Positions 7,320 to 14,963 of a DNA stretch of 21,617 bases are shown piece after piece (position 1 is the stretch's first letter; the number at the start of each line of letters is the position of its first letter). The DNA is from an uncultured Bariatricus sp. (lineage in GTDB: Bacteria > Bacillota > Clostridia > Lachnospirales > Lachnospiraceae). The notes beneath the pieces were generated by a model. That model had not been told where the DNA came from. It ran no database searches and was given only the letters and a program-made list of their open reading frames with translations. A program made the translations under genes and the position numbers. The stretch covers positions 1 through 21,617 of the forward strand of contig CAKRCD010000029.1 of assembly GCA_934307065.1 (NCBI GenBank), in the 5' to 3' direction.

Positions 7320-8111
7320 CTATTCCTCACTTTCTTCTAACGTCAAAAATTTGATTGGTTTGTCTGTAAGCCAGCTTTCCTCTACTCCCAGCTTTTCTGC
7401 CAGATATGCAGACTCATTCAACTTCTCTGCAGCTTTGTTATAGCTTTTTATAAAATCTGAAAATGCTTTCGTCTTTGCAAACTCCTTATCCACCACAAGC
7501 ACATAGGAAATGTAGTCATTTTCCGAGAGTGGCTTGTAAGAATACATCGGCACTTTAGCCGCCTTTGTCAAATCCTGGATCGCAGCATCTACCTGTCCAT
7601 CTTCCAGACTATAAAGAATTCCTTTCTGCGAAATATCCTGAAATTCTTCTATCTGCGGATAGGTCTTGGCTGCCAGTGACTTTTCAAATTCTCGTCCCTG
7701 GTTTATCCCGATCTTTTTTACATCTTCCCATGGTTCTTTATAACAGATTACCTCTGCGTTCATAATAACCGGGCCATAAATCATAACATTCTCATTTTCT
7801 TCTATCGTGTGCATAGCAATATGGCTACAATAAAATGCAACATTGATTTCTCCCGCACTCAGTGCCCACTGAGCAATATTATTTCAGCAGTCTTGAAATG
7901 AGCTACTTTCCAACTTCTCCTTGATTGTATAGGTTGAACTCAGCTCCTTTACCGTCTCGTTCATCAAGACCCCGGAAACATCATCTCCGGAACCAACACG
8001 GATCAATGCCTCATCATTGCGCTTCTCTTCTTTCGGGAAAAACGCTCCGATTGCAATTCCTGCCAAAACAAATGTCACAATAAAGATTCCTATTTTCTTC
8101 GTAATGTTCAT
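7320..8111 (-). CDS. Membrane-anchored ABC-type substrate-binding selenoprotein (UGA = Sec76)
   Basis: Reading through UGA at 7886-7884 gives one 263-residue protein instead of two fragments. An N-terminal signal anchor (about residues 7-24, no lipobox) leads to a shortened NrtA/TauA-like periplasmic-binding fold: LIRVGSGDD, then SSFQDC-U-NNIAQWALSAGEINVAFYC, then ILYSLEDGQVDAAIQDL and a C-terminal helix set. Cys75-Sec76 plus Cys96 and Cys118 could form a soft-metal site outside the membrane. The region after the UGA continues the same fold, which argues against a pseudogene. It lies 4 nt after saoE and 2 nt before saoA. It may be the family I recall as SaoB, but the second SBP at 11875 competes for that name, so I leave the symbol blank. 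Confidence 0.85.
7858..7873 (-). promoter_or_regulatory. SECIS-like hairpin of the membrane-anchored SBP gene
   Basis: CUCAGU-GGGC-ACUGAG: 6 bp, extendable by a G-U pair. Its G-rich 4-nt loop starts 17 nt after the UGA at 7886-7884, as in known bacterial SECIS elements. Confidence 0.8.
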
Positions 8112-8115
8112 GGAA

Positions 8116-9261
8116 TCATGCTTTCTTCATCTTCTGTCTGATGTATTTGATCAACGCAAAAACCGCGTAGCCAATTACAATAAAACTGCAGATCCATCTT
8201 CCCCATTCCGGCACATCAATCATCATCTTATTGACCTGCGAAATCGTCTTGGAAGTTCTGTCATAATCCAACACCGGTGTGAATCCCGGCATCAGAAGTC
8301 TATTCGTAATATATCCCGAAATAAATGCCATTGCAGTTACCATGGCAAAATACATGGCACTCGCTCTCTTACCGATCATTTTCGTAATGGTAAGAAGTTC
8401 CGGCACATTCGTACCTGCGCCAGCCATCAGGTACATAATTGATATTCCTGGTGCAGCTCCACTGGCAACCAGAGCTGCAATAAACGGAATATGTCCTACC
8501 GCTCAAACATACATCAAGGACGCTACTACTGCGATTCCAAATAAGGAAATCACGCCCGGCTGTCCAAGATAATCTTGAATAAATGACTGCGGAATGATTG
8601 TAAACAAAAGTCCTGCAAGCAGCATTCCTGAAATACTGTACTTACTGATCGTCACAGCAAGTTCCGTAGCCGACCATCTAAGTCCACTTTTAATCTTCTC
8701 CCAGAAAGTCATCTCTTCAAATTCTAACTGAATCATGCCGCCCTCTTCCTCAGAGTCGTCGTCCATCTCCAGTTTTACTGATACTTCTGAATCCCCATAC
8801 TTCTGGTTTCGAAGTCCAATATGTAGTTCATCCCCGGCAAAATGATTCGCTATCACACCGATCAGGAACGGTGCCACAAAGCCGGTTATCACATATATAA
8901 TGGTAATTTCTTTTCCAAGCAATCCCCAAGCCATTAAAACCGCCAACGGGTTGATCATTGGCGTGCTCGTCATAAAAGCCAGTGTCGGTCCTAAATAGGC
9001 ACCGCTATAATAAAGGCTGATTCCAAGTGGAATTGTTCCACAACTGCAAATAGGAAGAAACATTCCTGAAATCGTTGTTCCTAAAATTCCAGTAATCCTC
9101 TTCGATCCAATTGCTGTCTTCTGCATATTCTCCGGCTTGATAAATTCATGCAAAAGACCTGCTACAATAAAACTGAACACAACCCATGTAGACGAACTGT
9201 TCAACATAGACCACGCTGACTGGAGAATACTTGACAAAAAAGTAAATAACCCTGTCATCAT
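8116..9261 (-). CDS. saoE: Efflux-type permease selenoprotein SaoE (UGA = Sec253)
   Basis: This is a 381-residue integral membrane protein of the YraQ/DUF318 permease family, read through UGA at 8505-8503. It has about eight to ten helices and an acidic cytoplasmic loop in the middle (DDDSEEEGG). The two halves are repeats: FLPICSCGTIPLGISL near residues 69-82 corresponds to MYV-U-AVGHIPFIAAL near 250-263. Sec253 falls exactly where Cys72 lies in the first copy, each 5 residues before Ile-Pro. This suggests a two-fold thiol/selenol site in the membrane. The ATG overlaps the saoT stop (ATGA). Its own stop is UGA, 4 nt before the next gene. Direction of transport is inferred from family and name only. 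Confidence 0.9.
8453..8478 (-). promoter_or_regulatory. SECIS-like hairpin of saoE
   Basis: GCAGCUC pairs with GAGCUGC (7 bp), 25 nt after the UGA at 8505-8503. Inside it, UGG-UUG-CCA forms a smaller hairpin next to a GUG bulge. Confidence 0.75.
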
Positions 9262-9512
9262 ATCTTCAATGCCTCCTCAAATGCATTCCGCACTGCAGGT
9301 TTAGTCAGCTTCGTCACTGCTTTCTTTTCATTTATAATAAGCATACTCTTTGAAACTGCGCCATACTTCTTAATATAATCAAAATCCTGTCCGGCACGAT
9401 ATATCTTCACATGCACTCTGCTTTCATATTCCTTTGCTAAAACTTGAACCAAGTCTCCAAATACCTCGCATCAAGCACATGCACTAATATATTCTATACA
9501 TGGCTTTTCCAC
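9258..9512 (-). CDS. saoT: Thioredoxin-like selenoprotein SaoT (UGA = Sec14, GTG start)
   Basis: This 84-residue thioredoxin-fold protein is read through UGA at 9473-9471. The active-site motif is ACA-U-CEVFGDL: Cys12-Ala-Sec14-Cys15, a CxxC with Sec at the third position. The rest fits a small redoxin: HVKIYRAGQDF strand, KKYGAVSKSMLIINEKK strand, then a helix. The GTG at 9512 is preferred because GGAGG (9525-9521) lies 8 nt before it; an in-frame ATG at 9527 overlaps that site. Without the Sec reading the gene would begin at a TTG with no ribosome site. Its TGA stop overlaps the saoE start. It heads the operon and may reduce or relay metal-bound thiols (inference). Confidence 0.87.
9441..9455 (-). 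promoter_or_regulatory. SECIS-like hairpin of saoT
   Basis: GACUUG-GUU-CAAGUU: 6 bp with one G-U pair. The loop starts 22 nt after the UGA at 9473-9471. Confidence 0.7.
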
Positions 9513-9733
9513 ACATACCACCTCCATTTTAATTATTAATGTTCATTAATCAAATTCATTATAGCTTCCTTTTCCAATTCTCGCTCGATTTATACGAAAT
9601 ATTAATAATGAAAAATGCTTTATTATTTTCCGTAATATTTCTATTTTATTTATTACAAATTTGTTATGATTTCATGTGTATTTTAATGTTCCAAACATCA
9701 TAAATCTTATTCTTTATTTAGGGAGGTGACACC
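9513..9733. promoter_or_regulatory. Divergent control region saoT/saoP with a central dyad
   Basis: This AT-rich gap separates the two sao transcripts. A leftward TATAAT (9563-9558) lies about 46 nt before the saoT GTG and has no recognisable -35. A rightward TATGAT (9665-9670) before saoP also lacks a good -35. Both are typical of activated promoters. GAAATATTA (9596-9604) and TAATATTTC (9633-9641) form a perfect 9-bp inverted repeat centred near the middle. AATAAT/ATTATT is nested inside, and ACAAATTTGT (9655-9664) abuts the saoP -10. The LysR protein at 10673-11581 is the obvious candidate regulator. Confidence 0.55.
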
Positions 9734-10558
9734 TTGAGTGACAACAAGATGGCTGACCGCATGATTCATGCCACCAAGCAAAAAGACCGCCGGAACTGGC
9801 GTAAAATGGGTGGCAAGAATTATAATGTCGGATTTGCTATTTCACTAATTCTAATCTGCACCGCATGGTATTTTGCTGCACATTTAGTAAATTCTCCATT
9901 TACCTTTCCTTATTTTGAAAAGGTAATATACGAATTCTACTACAGTATTACCGATATGTATGTACTGAAAAATGTCGGAATCACTATGCGACGCGTTTTA
10001 ACCGGTTCGGTGTATGCGTTCATAATTGGTTTTCCTATTGGAATGATCATGGGATATTCTCCGAAGATGCTTCAGATTATGTCTCCGTTCATCAATTCCC
10101 TAAGACAGGTACCAATCATGGCATGGGTTCCACTTGCAATCGTATGGTTTGGTATCGGTGACGGACCGACCATTTTCCTGATCGCATTCAGTGGTATTTT
10201 CACAATTATCCTGAATACTGTTGCAGGAGTACAGGATATCAGCAAAGATTTCTACAATGCCGCGCGTTCGATGGGTGCCGGCACATTAAGTATTATCAAG
10301 GATATCGTAGTTCCCGGCTCACTTCCGGGAGTATTAACCGGAATTCGTCTGGCAATTGGTATGGGCTGGATGTCCGTTATATGAGCGGAGTTCATTGCGA
10401 CAAGTGCCGGGTTCGGTTACATAATGGTGGAAGCACAGGGAAGATTACAGACAGAGAAGGTTATTGCTTACATGATCTTAGCCGGAGTAATCGGATTCCT
10501 TATTGATGCAGTCATGGTTCTCGCAGAAAAAGTGCTGCTTAGATGGAGAGCGGCTTAA
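9734..10558 (+). CDS. saoP: ABC transporter permease selenoprotein SaoP (UGA = Sec217)
   Basis: This 274-residue permease is of the SsuC/TauC type, read through UGA at 10382-10384. It has a soluble N-terminus (about 35 residues), then about six helices. The cytoplasmic coupling region reads FYNAARSMGAGTLSIIKDIVVPGSLPG, given here only as its span, residues about 173-201. Sec217 occurs in GWMSVI-U-AEFI, where homologues usually read VAAEMI, so an Ala-type residue next to the membrane path is replaced by Sec. After the UGA, 57 residues complete the fold (SAGFGYIMVEAQ, final helix). Start is TTG, with GGAGG 7 nt upstream. SaoA is the likely ATPase. Confidence 0.9.
10404..10420 (+). promoter_or_regulatory. 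SECIS-like hairpin of saoP
   Basis: GUGCCG-GGUU-CGGUUAC: six pairs with one bulged U. The GGUU loop starts 25 nt after the UGA at 10382-10384. The bulged U and GGU loop resemble the E. coli fdhF SECIS. Confidence 0.8.
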
Positions 10559-10575
10559 GCGAAGATAAATGATAT

Positions 10576-10612
10576 GATGGAGTAATGGCATGGACACCAG
10601 ATTGCCACCATC
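10576..10612 (+). other. Nested hairpin in the saoP 3' region
   Basis: GATGG (10576-10580) pairs with CCATC (10608-10612). Inside, TGGCA pairs with TGCCA, and inside that TGG pairs with CCA around ACA. A 5-nt bulge (AGTAA) lies on the left and GAT on the right. It lies between the saoP stop and the terminator, with no gene in it. It could be a processing or stability element, or part of a structured RNA. Confidence 0.5.
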
Positions 10613-10613
10613 A

Positions 10614-10666
10614 AAAAAAGTTTCTGAAATTCGAGCAGGATGCTACCGAATGACAGAAACTTTTTT
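10614..10666. terminator. Bidirectional terminator between saoP and the LysR gene, with a folded loop
   Basis: AAAAAAGTTTCTG pairs with CAGAAACTTTTTT (13 bp). The 27-nt loop itself folds: ATTCG/CGAAT, then AGCA/TGCT around GGA. The A- and T-runs let it end saoP rightward and the LysR gene leftward. Confidence 0.85.
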
Positions 10667-10672
10667 ATTTTT

Positions 10673-11581
10673 CTATTTATTCCTTCCCGCGCAAAATTCT
10701 CGAAGCCCCTGTATGGTGCTGGAAGCCAAAGGCGATAATGTTCGTTCCTTATGATACATCAAATAAAAACATCTCTTAGAATTCGTCTCCGGGAAAGTAA
10801 ACTCCAGGACTTTCTGTTTTTCTATAGATTCTCTGGCAGCCGTTTTACTGATAAAAGCAATGCCTGAGCCAGCCTCTACCGCTCTTCTTACCAGCTCCGA
10901 CGATTCAAACTGTGCCAGTATATCTATTTCCTGAGGATTCAGCTTCAACTCCTGTTCTATATGCTCTACCGCAATCTTCGTTCCACTTCCCAGCTCTCTG
11001 GTAATAAACCGTTCATACTTTAACTGTTCGACCGGAAATTGTCCATTCAACTTCTTATATTTTGGTATATTCGGCGTGATAAGAACAATTTCATCCTCAA
11101 AAAGAACTTTTGCACAGATCTTATCACTTCCACTGCTAAGACCGCCTATCCCTATCTCCACATCAAAATTCAATAGCTTCTGTAAGACACTTCCACTGTC
11201 CCCTTCCGATACGTTGAAATGTACATTCGCATTCCTTGTCTTAAAATAAGCGATAAACTGGGGAAGCATATAATATCCCGGGACGGAGGAAACTGCGAGC
11301 TTGACGATTCCACTAGCCTGCTCCTCACATCGGTTCAACTGCTTCAGCGCCTGATTCTCTGTCTCTAAAAGCTGCAATGCATACGGATAAAAAATCTTTC
11401 CTTCATCGGATAAAAGCACGTCCTTTGTAGACCGTACTAAAAGCTGTACCCCCAGTTCTGCCTCCAACTGCTTAATATGGGTACTAATCGTCGGCTGCGA
11501 TAAATATAAATATTTAGCAGCAAGTGAAAAACTCTTGTAATTAACAACTCCGATAAAACTTCTAATGTATTCTAACCTCAT
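10673..11581 (-). CDS. LysR-family transcriptional regulator, likely sao regulator
   Basis: This is a 302-residue regulator. The N-terminal winged helix-turn-helix (about 1-60) reads FSLAAKYLYLSQPTISTHIKQLE. The C-terminal part (about 90-295) is a two-lobed, CysB-type periplasmic-binding-like effector domain. It resembles the CysL/CbbR subgroup. AAGGA lies very close to the ATG. It lies between saoP and the second Sec-containing SBP gene and faces away from the latter across a 293-nt gap with palindromes, the usual LysR arrangement. It probably senses the system's substrate or a related metabolite (inference). Confidence 0.88.
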   Translation of the reverse strand: MRLEYIRSFIGVVNYKSFSLAAKYLYLSQPTISTHIKQLEAELGVQLLVRSTKDVLLSDEGKIFYPYALQLLETENQALKQLNRCEEQASGIVKLAVSSVPGYYMLPQFIAYFKTRNANVHFNVSEGDSGSVLQKLLNFDVEIGIGGLSSGSDKICAKVLFEDEIVLITPNIPKYKKLNGQFPVEQLKYERFITRELGSGTKIAVEHIEQELKLNPQEIDILAQFESSELVRRAVEAGSGIAFISKTAARESIEKQKVLEFTFPETNSKRCFYLMYHKERTLSPLASSTIQGLREFCAGRNK

Positions 11582-11747
11582 GTTCCTTCAGCTCTCTTCT
11601 GTATTCTTTCATATTATTAAACAACTCAATAATACTATTATAGGCTATAAGTCCTAGAACTTCTAATTGAAAATACCAATAAGAAAGCTCTGTTATTGCT
11701 TTTATCAATTTATTTTCTTTTATAATATTATCATTGCCTTTATTCAA
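11562..11747 (-). CDS. Possible small protein overlapping the LysR start
   Basis: An open frame of 61 codons starts at TTG (11747) and overlaps the LysR start by 20 nt. It could encode a helical, charged peptide (IKAITELSYWYFQLEVLG..., ending KEYRRELKEHE). I see no convincing ribosome site and no known family. It may be a chance frame in AT-rich DNA or a coupled leader. It is listed because it occupies most of the gap before the LysR gene. Confidence 0.25.
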   Translation of the reverse strand: MNKGNDNIIKENKLIKAITELSYWYFQLEVLGLIAYNSIIELFNNMKEYRRELKEHEVRIH

Positions 11748-11805
11748 AATGTAAATATTTCGTTTTCCTTCTATTCATTTTCCAAACCTTTTGTTATTAT
11801 ATGAG

Positions 11806-11844
11806 TGTAATCATTACAAAATATTAATTTTTTACATTTGTAAA
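11806..11844. promoter_or_regulatory. Two palindromes upstream of the Sec-containing lipoprotein SBP gene
   Basis: TGTAAT-C-ATTACA (11806-11818) and TTTACA-TT-TGTAAA (11831-11844) are perfect dyads 31-69 nt before the ATG at 11875. They are likely binding sites for the divergent LysR protein or another regulator. ATTACAAA (11813-11820) recurs at 9652-9659 before saoP. Confidence 0.5.
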
Positions 11845-11874
11845 ACAAATTCACATAATAAGGGAGGACAAATT

Positions 11875-13161
11875 ATGAAAAAGAGACTTGTCGCTGTGCT
11901 TCTTGTCGCAGCTATGTCTATGTCTCTACTTGCAGCATGTCACGATAGTAGTGAAAACAAAGCCACTATAGACATCAAGCAGACGGACTATGATCCAGAA
12001 GAAGCTGTAAAGGACTTCGAATTCGGAGAACTGAATGAGACAGAAAAAAATTACACAGTGGAAATGGGATATAACAACTGTGACCACATGGTAGCTGCTA
12101 TTATCGGTGAGAAAGCCGGCATTTATGAAGCAATGGGATTAAAGGTTAACTTAACCAAATCCGGTGAAACAACAAAGGCTCTGATCAGTGGTGCCATGGA
12201 TGTTGGTTATATCGGTGTCGGTGCTTCTGGTTTGTCACAGAATCCACCATACTTTATCGCATCTGCTAACCATACCGGTGGTTCTCGTTACTTGGTTGTC
12301 AGCAATGATATTTCTGACCCTTCTGAAATCGAAGGAAAGACACTTGCAATGCCAGCTAAGCCAGCTGAAAACTCTGAATGGCGTGGATGGGCAAGAGACT
12401 ACGATGTATCATACAATGCAGAAGATTATAATATTGTTTCTATGGGACAGCAGGATGCGTTGTTCGCTTTGAAAGCCGGTCAGATTGACGGCTTCGTGTG
12501 CTGAGACCCTTATGCCTCTCAGGCAGAGTTCGAAGGTTTCGGACATGTTTTATTTACAAGTTGGGGAACTAACCTTGACGAGAATGGTGATGTACCATCC
12601 TCAGATTCATGGGCAAGATGCTGTACACTTAGTATGAACAAAGACTTTGCAGACAAATGCCCAGAGCTTGCAAGACGTCTTGTATATGCTCATATGCTTT
12701 CCGTTAAATACTTATACACACATCCATACAACTCAGCGATGATGTTTGCGGATGGATTCGACTGTGATCCATATGTTGGTCTTCGTACTGTATACATGAA
12801 GACAGTAGCAGAAGGTCGTACCATTACATGGCACTGGTCAGAAGAAAACTTAAAGAACGATGAAGATTTCGATACCCAGTGGACAAATCCTTCTATTCCG
12901 GAAGTTGATATTTGCTACGTAAGTATTTTCGAAGATTCTCTGAAGAGAGCGAATGCTTTACAGGAATCTGCAAAAGTAGATGATTTCGATGAATTTATTG
13001 AAAAAGAAGTCGATCCGATTTCTCCTATTGGAATTTCATTTGAAGACTGGTACGAACACGCAAAAACGATTGATGGTATTTCAGATGAAAATGCTGTAGA
13101 TATTTCAAAAACAGCAACTCCATACTTAAATGAAAATGTAGAAGGTACAAATAAAAAATAG
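11875..13161 (+). CDS. ABC transporter substrate-binding lipoprotein, selenoprotein (UGA = Sec210)
   Basis: This 428-residue binding protein of the NrtA/TauA/NMT1 type is read through UGA at 12502-12504. A lipoprotein signal ends in LLAAC (Cys22). The fold follows: GYNNCDHMVAAIIGEKAG with EAMGLKVNLTKSGET, a Gly-rich GAMDVGYIGVGASG, then DALFALKAGQIDGFVC-U-DPYAS at the ligand-facing 'vDa...P' site, and 218 more residues. Cys209-Sec210 sit at the mouth of the expected pocket, and further cysteines (WARCC, DCDPYVG) are present. GGGAGG precedes the ATG. It presumably feeds SaoP/SaoA. It may be the family I recall as SaoB; the shorter SBP at 7320-8111 is the alternative, so no symbol is given. Confidence 0.9.
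12516..12528 (+). promoter_or_regulatory. SECIS-like hairpin of the lipoprotein SBP gene
   Basis: CUCU-CAGGC-AGAG. The GG-containing loop starts about 15 nt after the UGA at 12502-12504. A weaker outer stem (ACC.UU with GAAGGU) can extend it. This is the weakest of the seven. Confidence 0.6.
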
Positions 13162-13189
13162 TGCCGATAACATTAATAAATAAGCTACT

Positions 13190-13222
13190 TGCCAGGAACG
13201 CGTCTCTAATGCGTTCCTGGCA
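13190..13222 (+). terminator. Terminator of the lipoprotein SBP gene
   Basis: TGCCAGGAACGC pairs with GCGTTCCTGGCA (12 bp, 9-nt loop), followed by TATGTTTTTTAT. It ends the rightward transcript. It has no A-run on the left and so is unlikely to serve the leftward kinase gene upstream on the other strand. Confidence 0.9.
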
Positions 13223-13250
13223 TATGTTTTTTATACTGCTTTTCTATTTC

Positions 13251-14882
13251 CTATACTACTTCTGCTTCCATCACTCTTGGAAAATCCAAAATAAACATCG
13301 TTCCTTTTCCAACCTCTGTCTTTACACGAATGGTTCCCCCATGTTCCTCTGTCAGTCGTTTCACAACTGTCAGCCCAATTCCGGTTCCTTTACCTACAGG
13401 TTTCGTTGTAAAGAAGGGCTGAAAGACTTGATGTTTAATCTCCGGCGGAATTCCTTCTCCCGTATCCTCCACAATCAGTCTCACCTTGCTATCATCCTCT
13501 GTGCTGAGCCCAAATTGAATCCGTAACACACCGCCATCCTTCATGGCATGCATTGCATTCGTTGTAAGATTCAGCAGGATTTGATTCAGTGCTCCAAGCT
13601 GACCATGAATATAGTACGTTTTCTTACAAATGCTCTCTTTCAATTCCACATCAGAAGGCAGTAATTTTCGAACCATATTAATACCTTCATGCACTGCATA
13701 AGTTGCGTCGTAATCTGTTAAAACCTTCTCTGCCTTCCCCTGTCTACTGTAACTCAAAAGCTGTCTTGCCAATTCCTCGCATCGCTTGGTAGCCGTTTTC
13801 AGTTCCGCAATCTCTTCCGGCATTTCCCGGTAAACAACTTCATTTTCTTCTAACAAGTCTGTATACAATACGATTGGTGTCATCAGATTATTGAATTCAT
13901 GTGCGATTGAGCCCGTAAGTACGCTCATTGTTTTCGAATGGTTATACTTCTGCATGAGACCTTCCTGCTTTTTCATTGTCTCATTCATTATCTTCTCATG
14001 TTCCAGTTCCTTTACCAATAGCTGTTCCTTCTTCCGATGTTCCGTAATCAGATAGGTAAACACAAGCACCCATATTAAAAATGCACCACCAAGCAGGCTT
14101 AAGTAAAAAGAAATGTTCTCAATCGGCTGCATGACCTTATCATAATCTTCAATAATGTAAAGTGTCAGTTCTTCTTCTCCTGCCTGCACGCTATCACTTG
14201 CAATCAATTTACGGCTGCTTCGAGGGGTTCCCGACCGAGTCTCGTAAACCCATTCTACCGTACAACAATTGCCCCCTGTATGAAAAATGGACAGTGCCGC
14301 CTCACTATAATCGCTTGGCATAATTACATCATTTCCCAGCTTCACAATACAATATCCATCATTTCCCAGCCTCAGGTCAGATAGCCCCTGTTCCTTAGAA
14401 TACATCTCATCCAGATTCAGTTCAACCTGTACACACCCGGCAATCAAGCCCCGAACAGAAACTGCCTTTGTCATATAAAGAACATAATATCCTTCTTCTG
14501 ATTTTCGTACTGGCCCGATGGTTACTTCTCCCAGATTTTCCTTGGCCTTACTTATCACATCCTTCTGCCACTCCTCCAGACCATATATCTCATCATTGGA
14601 ATAGAATGTACTTTTTTCCTTTAATTTGAACATCCCCTTTTCCACATCCTCGATACTGTTCATGTCTCCCGACAAAGCGGCATAGAGCAAATTTCCTTTG
14701 GAATGTAAACTTTCTTCCAGACTCTGTGCATTTACCTCCGCAATACTCTTAAGGCTCTCCTGCTCATTTGCTACAATCGTTTTCTCTACCCGGTTATAAC
14801 AGAAAATAGCTGCCGCAACCAATGCAATCACTCCCACAGCCGTAATTACTACCTGCTTCCATAATACATTTTTTTTCTTCAT
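13251..14882 (-). CDS. Membrane sensor histidine kinase with extracytoplasmic domain
   Basis: This 543-residue kinase has a membrane segment at about 9-29, an extracytoplasmic Cache-like sensor at about 30-255 (SIAEVNAQSLEESLH; YYVLYMTKAV), a second membrane segment at about 257-279, and a coiled linker. The kinase core has His328 in GSIAHEFNNLMTP, the N-box near NQILLNLTTNAMHAM, G1 DTGEGIPP and G2 GKGTGIGLTVV. The core is NtrB-like. The sensor contains a Cys pair (GGNCC at 205-207) that could be redox or metal sensitive. It is divergent from the response regulator gene with 81 nt between starts. AGAGG precedes the ATG. Confidence 0.9.
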   Translation of the reverse strand: MKKKNVLWKQVVITAVGVIALVAAAIFCYNRVEKTIVANEQESLKSIAEVNAQSLEESLHSKGNLLYAALSGDMNSIEDVEKGMFKLKEKSTFYSNDEIYGLEEWQKDVISKAKENLGEVTIGPVRKSEEGYYVLYMTKAVSVRGLIAGCVQVELNLDEMYSKEQGLSDLRLGNDGYCIVKLGNDVIMPSDYSEAALSIFHTGGNCCTVEWVYETRSGTPRSSRKLIASDSVQAGEEELTLYIIEDYDKVMQPIENISFYLSLLGGAFLIWVLVFTYLITEHRKKEQLLVKELEHEKIMNETMKKQEGLMQKYNHSKTMSVLTGSIAHEFNNLMTPIVLYTDLLEENEVVYREMPEEIAELKTATKRCEELARQLLSYSRQGKAEKVLTDYDATYAVHEGINMVRKLLPSDVELKESICKKTYYIHGQLGALNQILLNLTTNAMHAMKDGGVLRIQFGLSTEDDSKVRLIVEDTGEGIPPEIKHQVFQPFFTTKPVGKGTGIGLTVVKRLTEEHGGTIRVKTEVGKGTMFILDFPRVMEAEVV

Positions 14883-14963
14883 AAATTACCTCTATAATAT
14901 TTGACTTTAAAAACTGTGCCCGCTATAATAACAATAGCTATAACCAGAAAGGAAGGAATTCTA

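Noticed and set aside
8116..8118. The terminal TGA of saoE as another Sec codon
   Set aside because: Read-through would overlap the next gene, which starts 4 nt later, and I see no good hairpin at the right distance. Treated as a stop.
9513..9527. ATG at 9527 as the saoT start
   Set aside because: The GGAGG needed for ribosome binding lies inside its first codons and is well placed for the GTG at 9512; nothing suitable lies upstream of 9527.
5893..12504. Several pairs of adjacent same-frame fragments that look like pseudogenes broken by TGA
   Set aside because: In every case the break is exactly one TGA, the frame does not shift, the protein family continues across it, the residue falls in a thiol-type motif or at a family-conserved site, and a hairpin follows. 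Decay would not give this repeated pattern.
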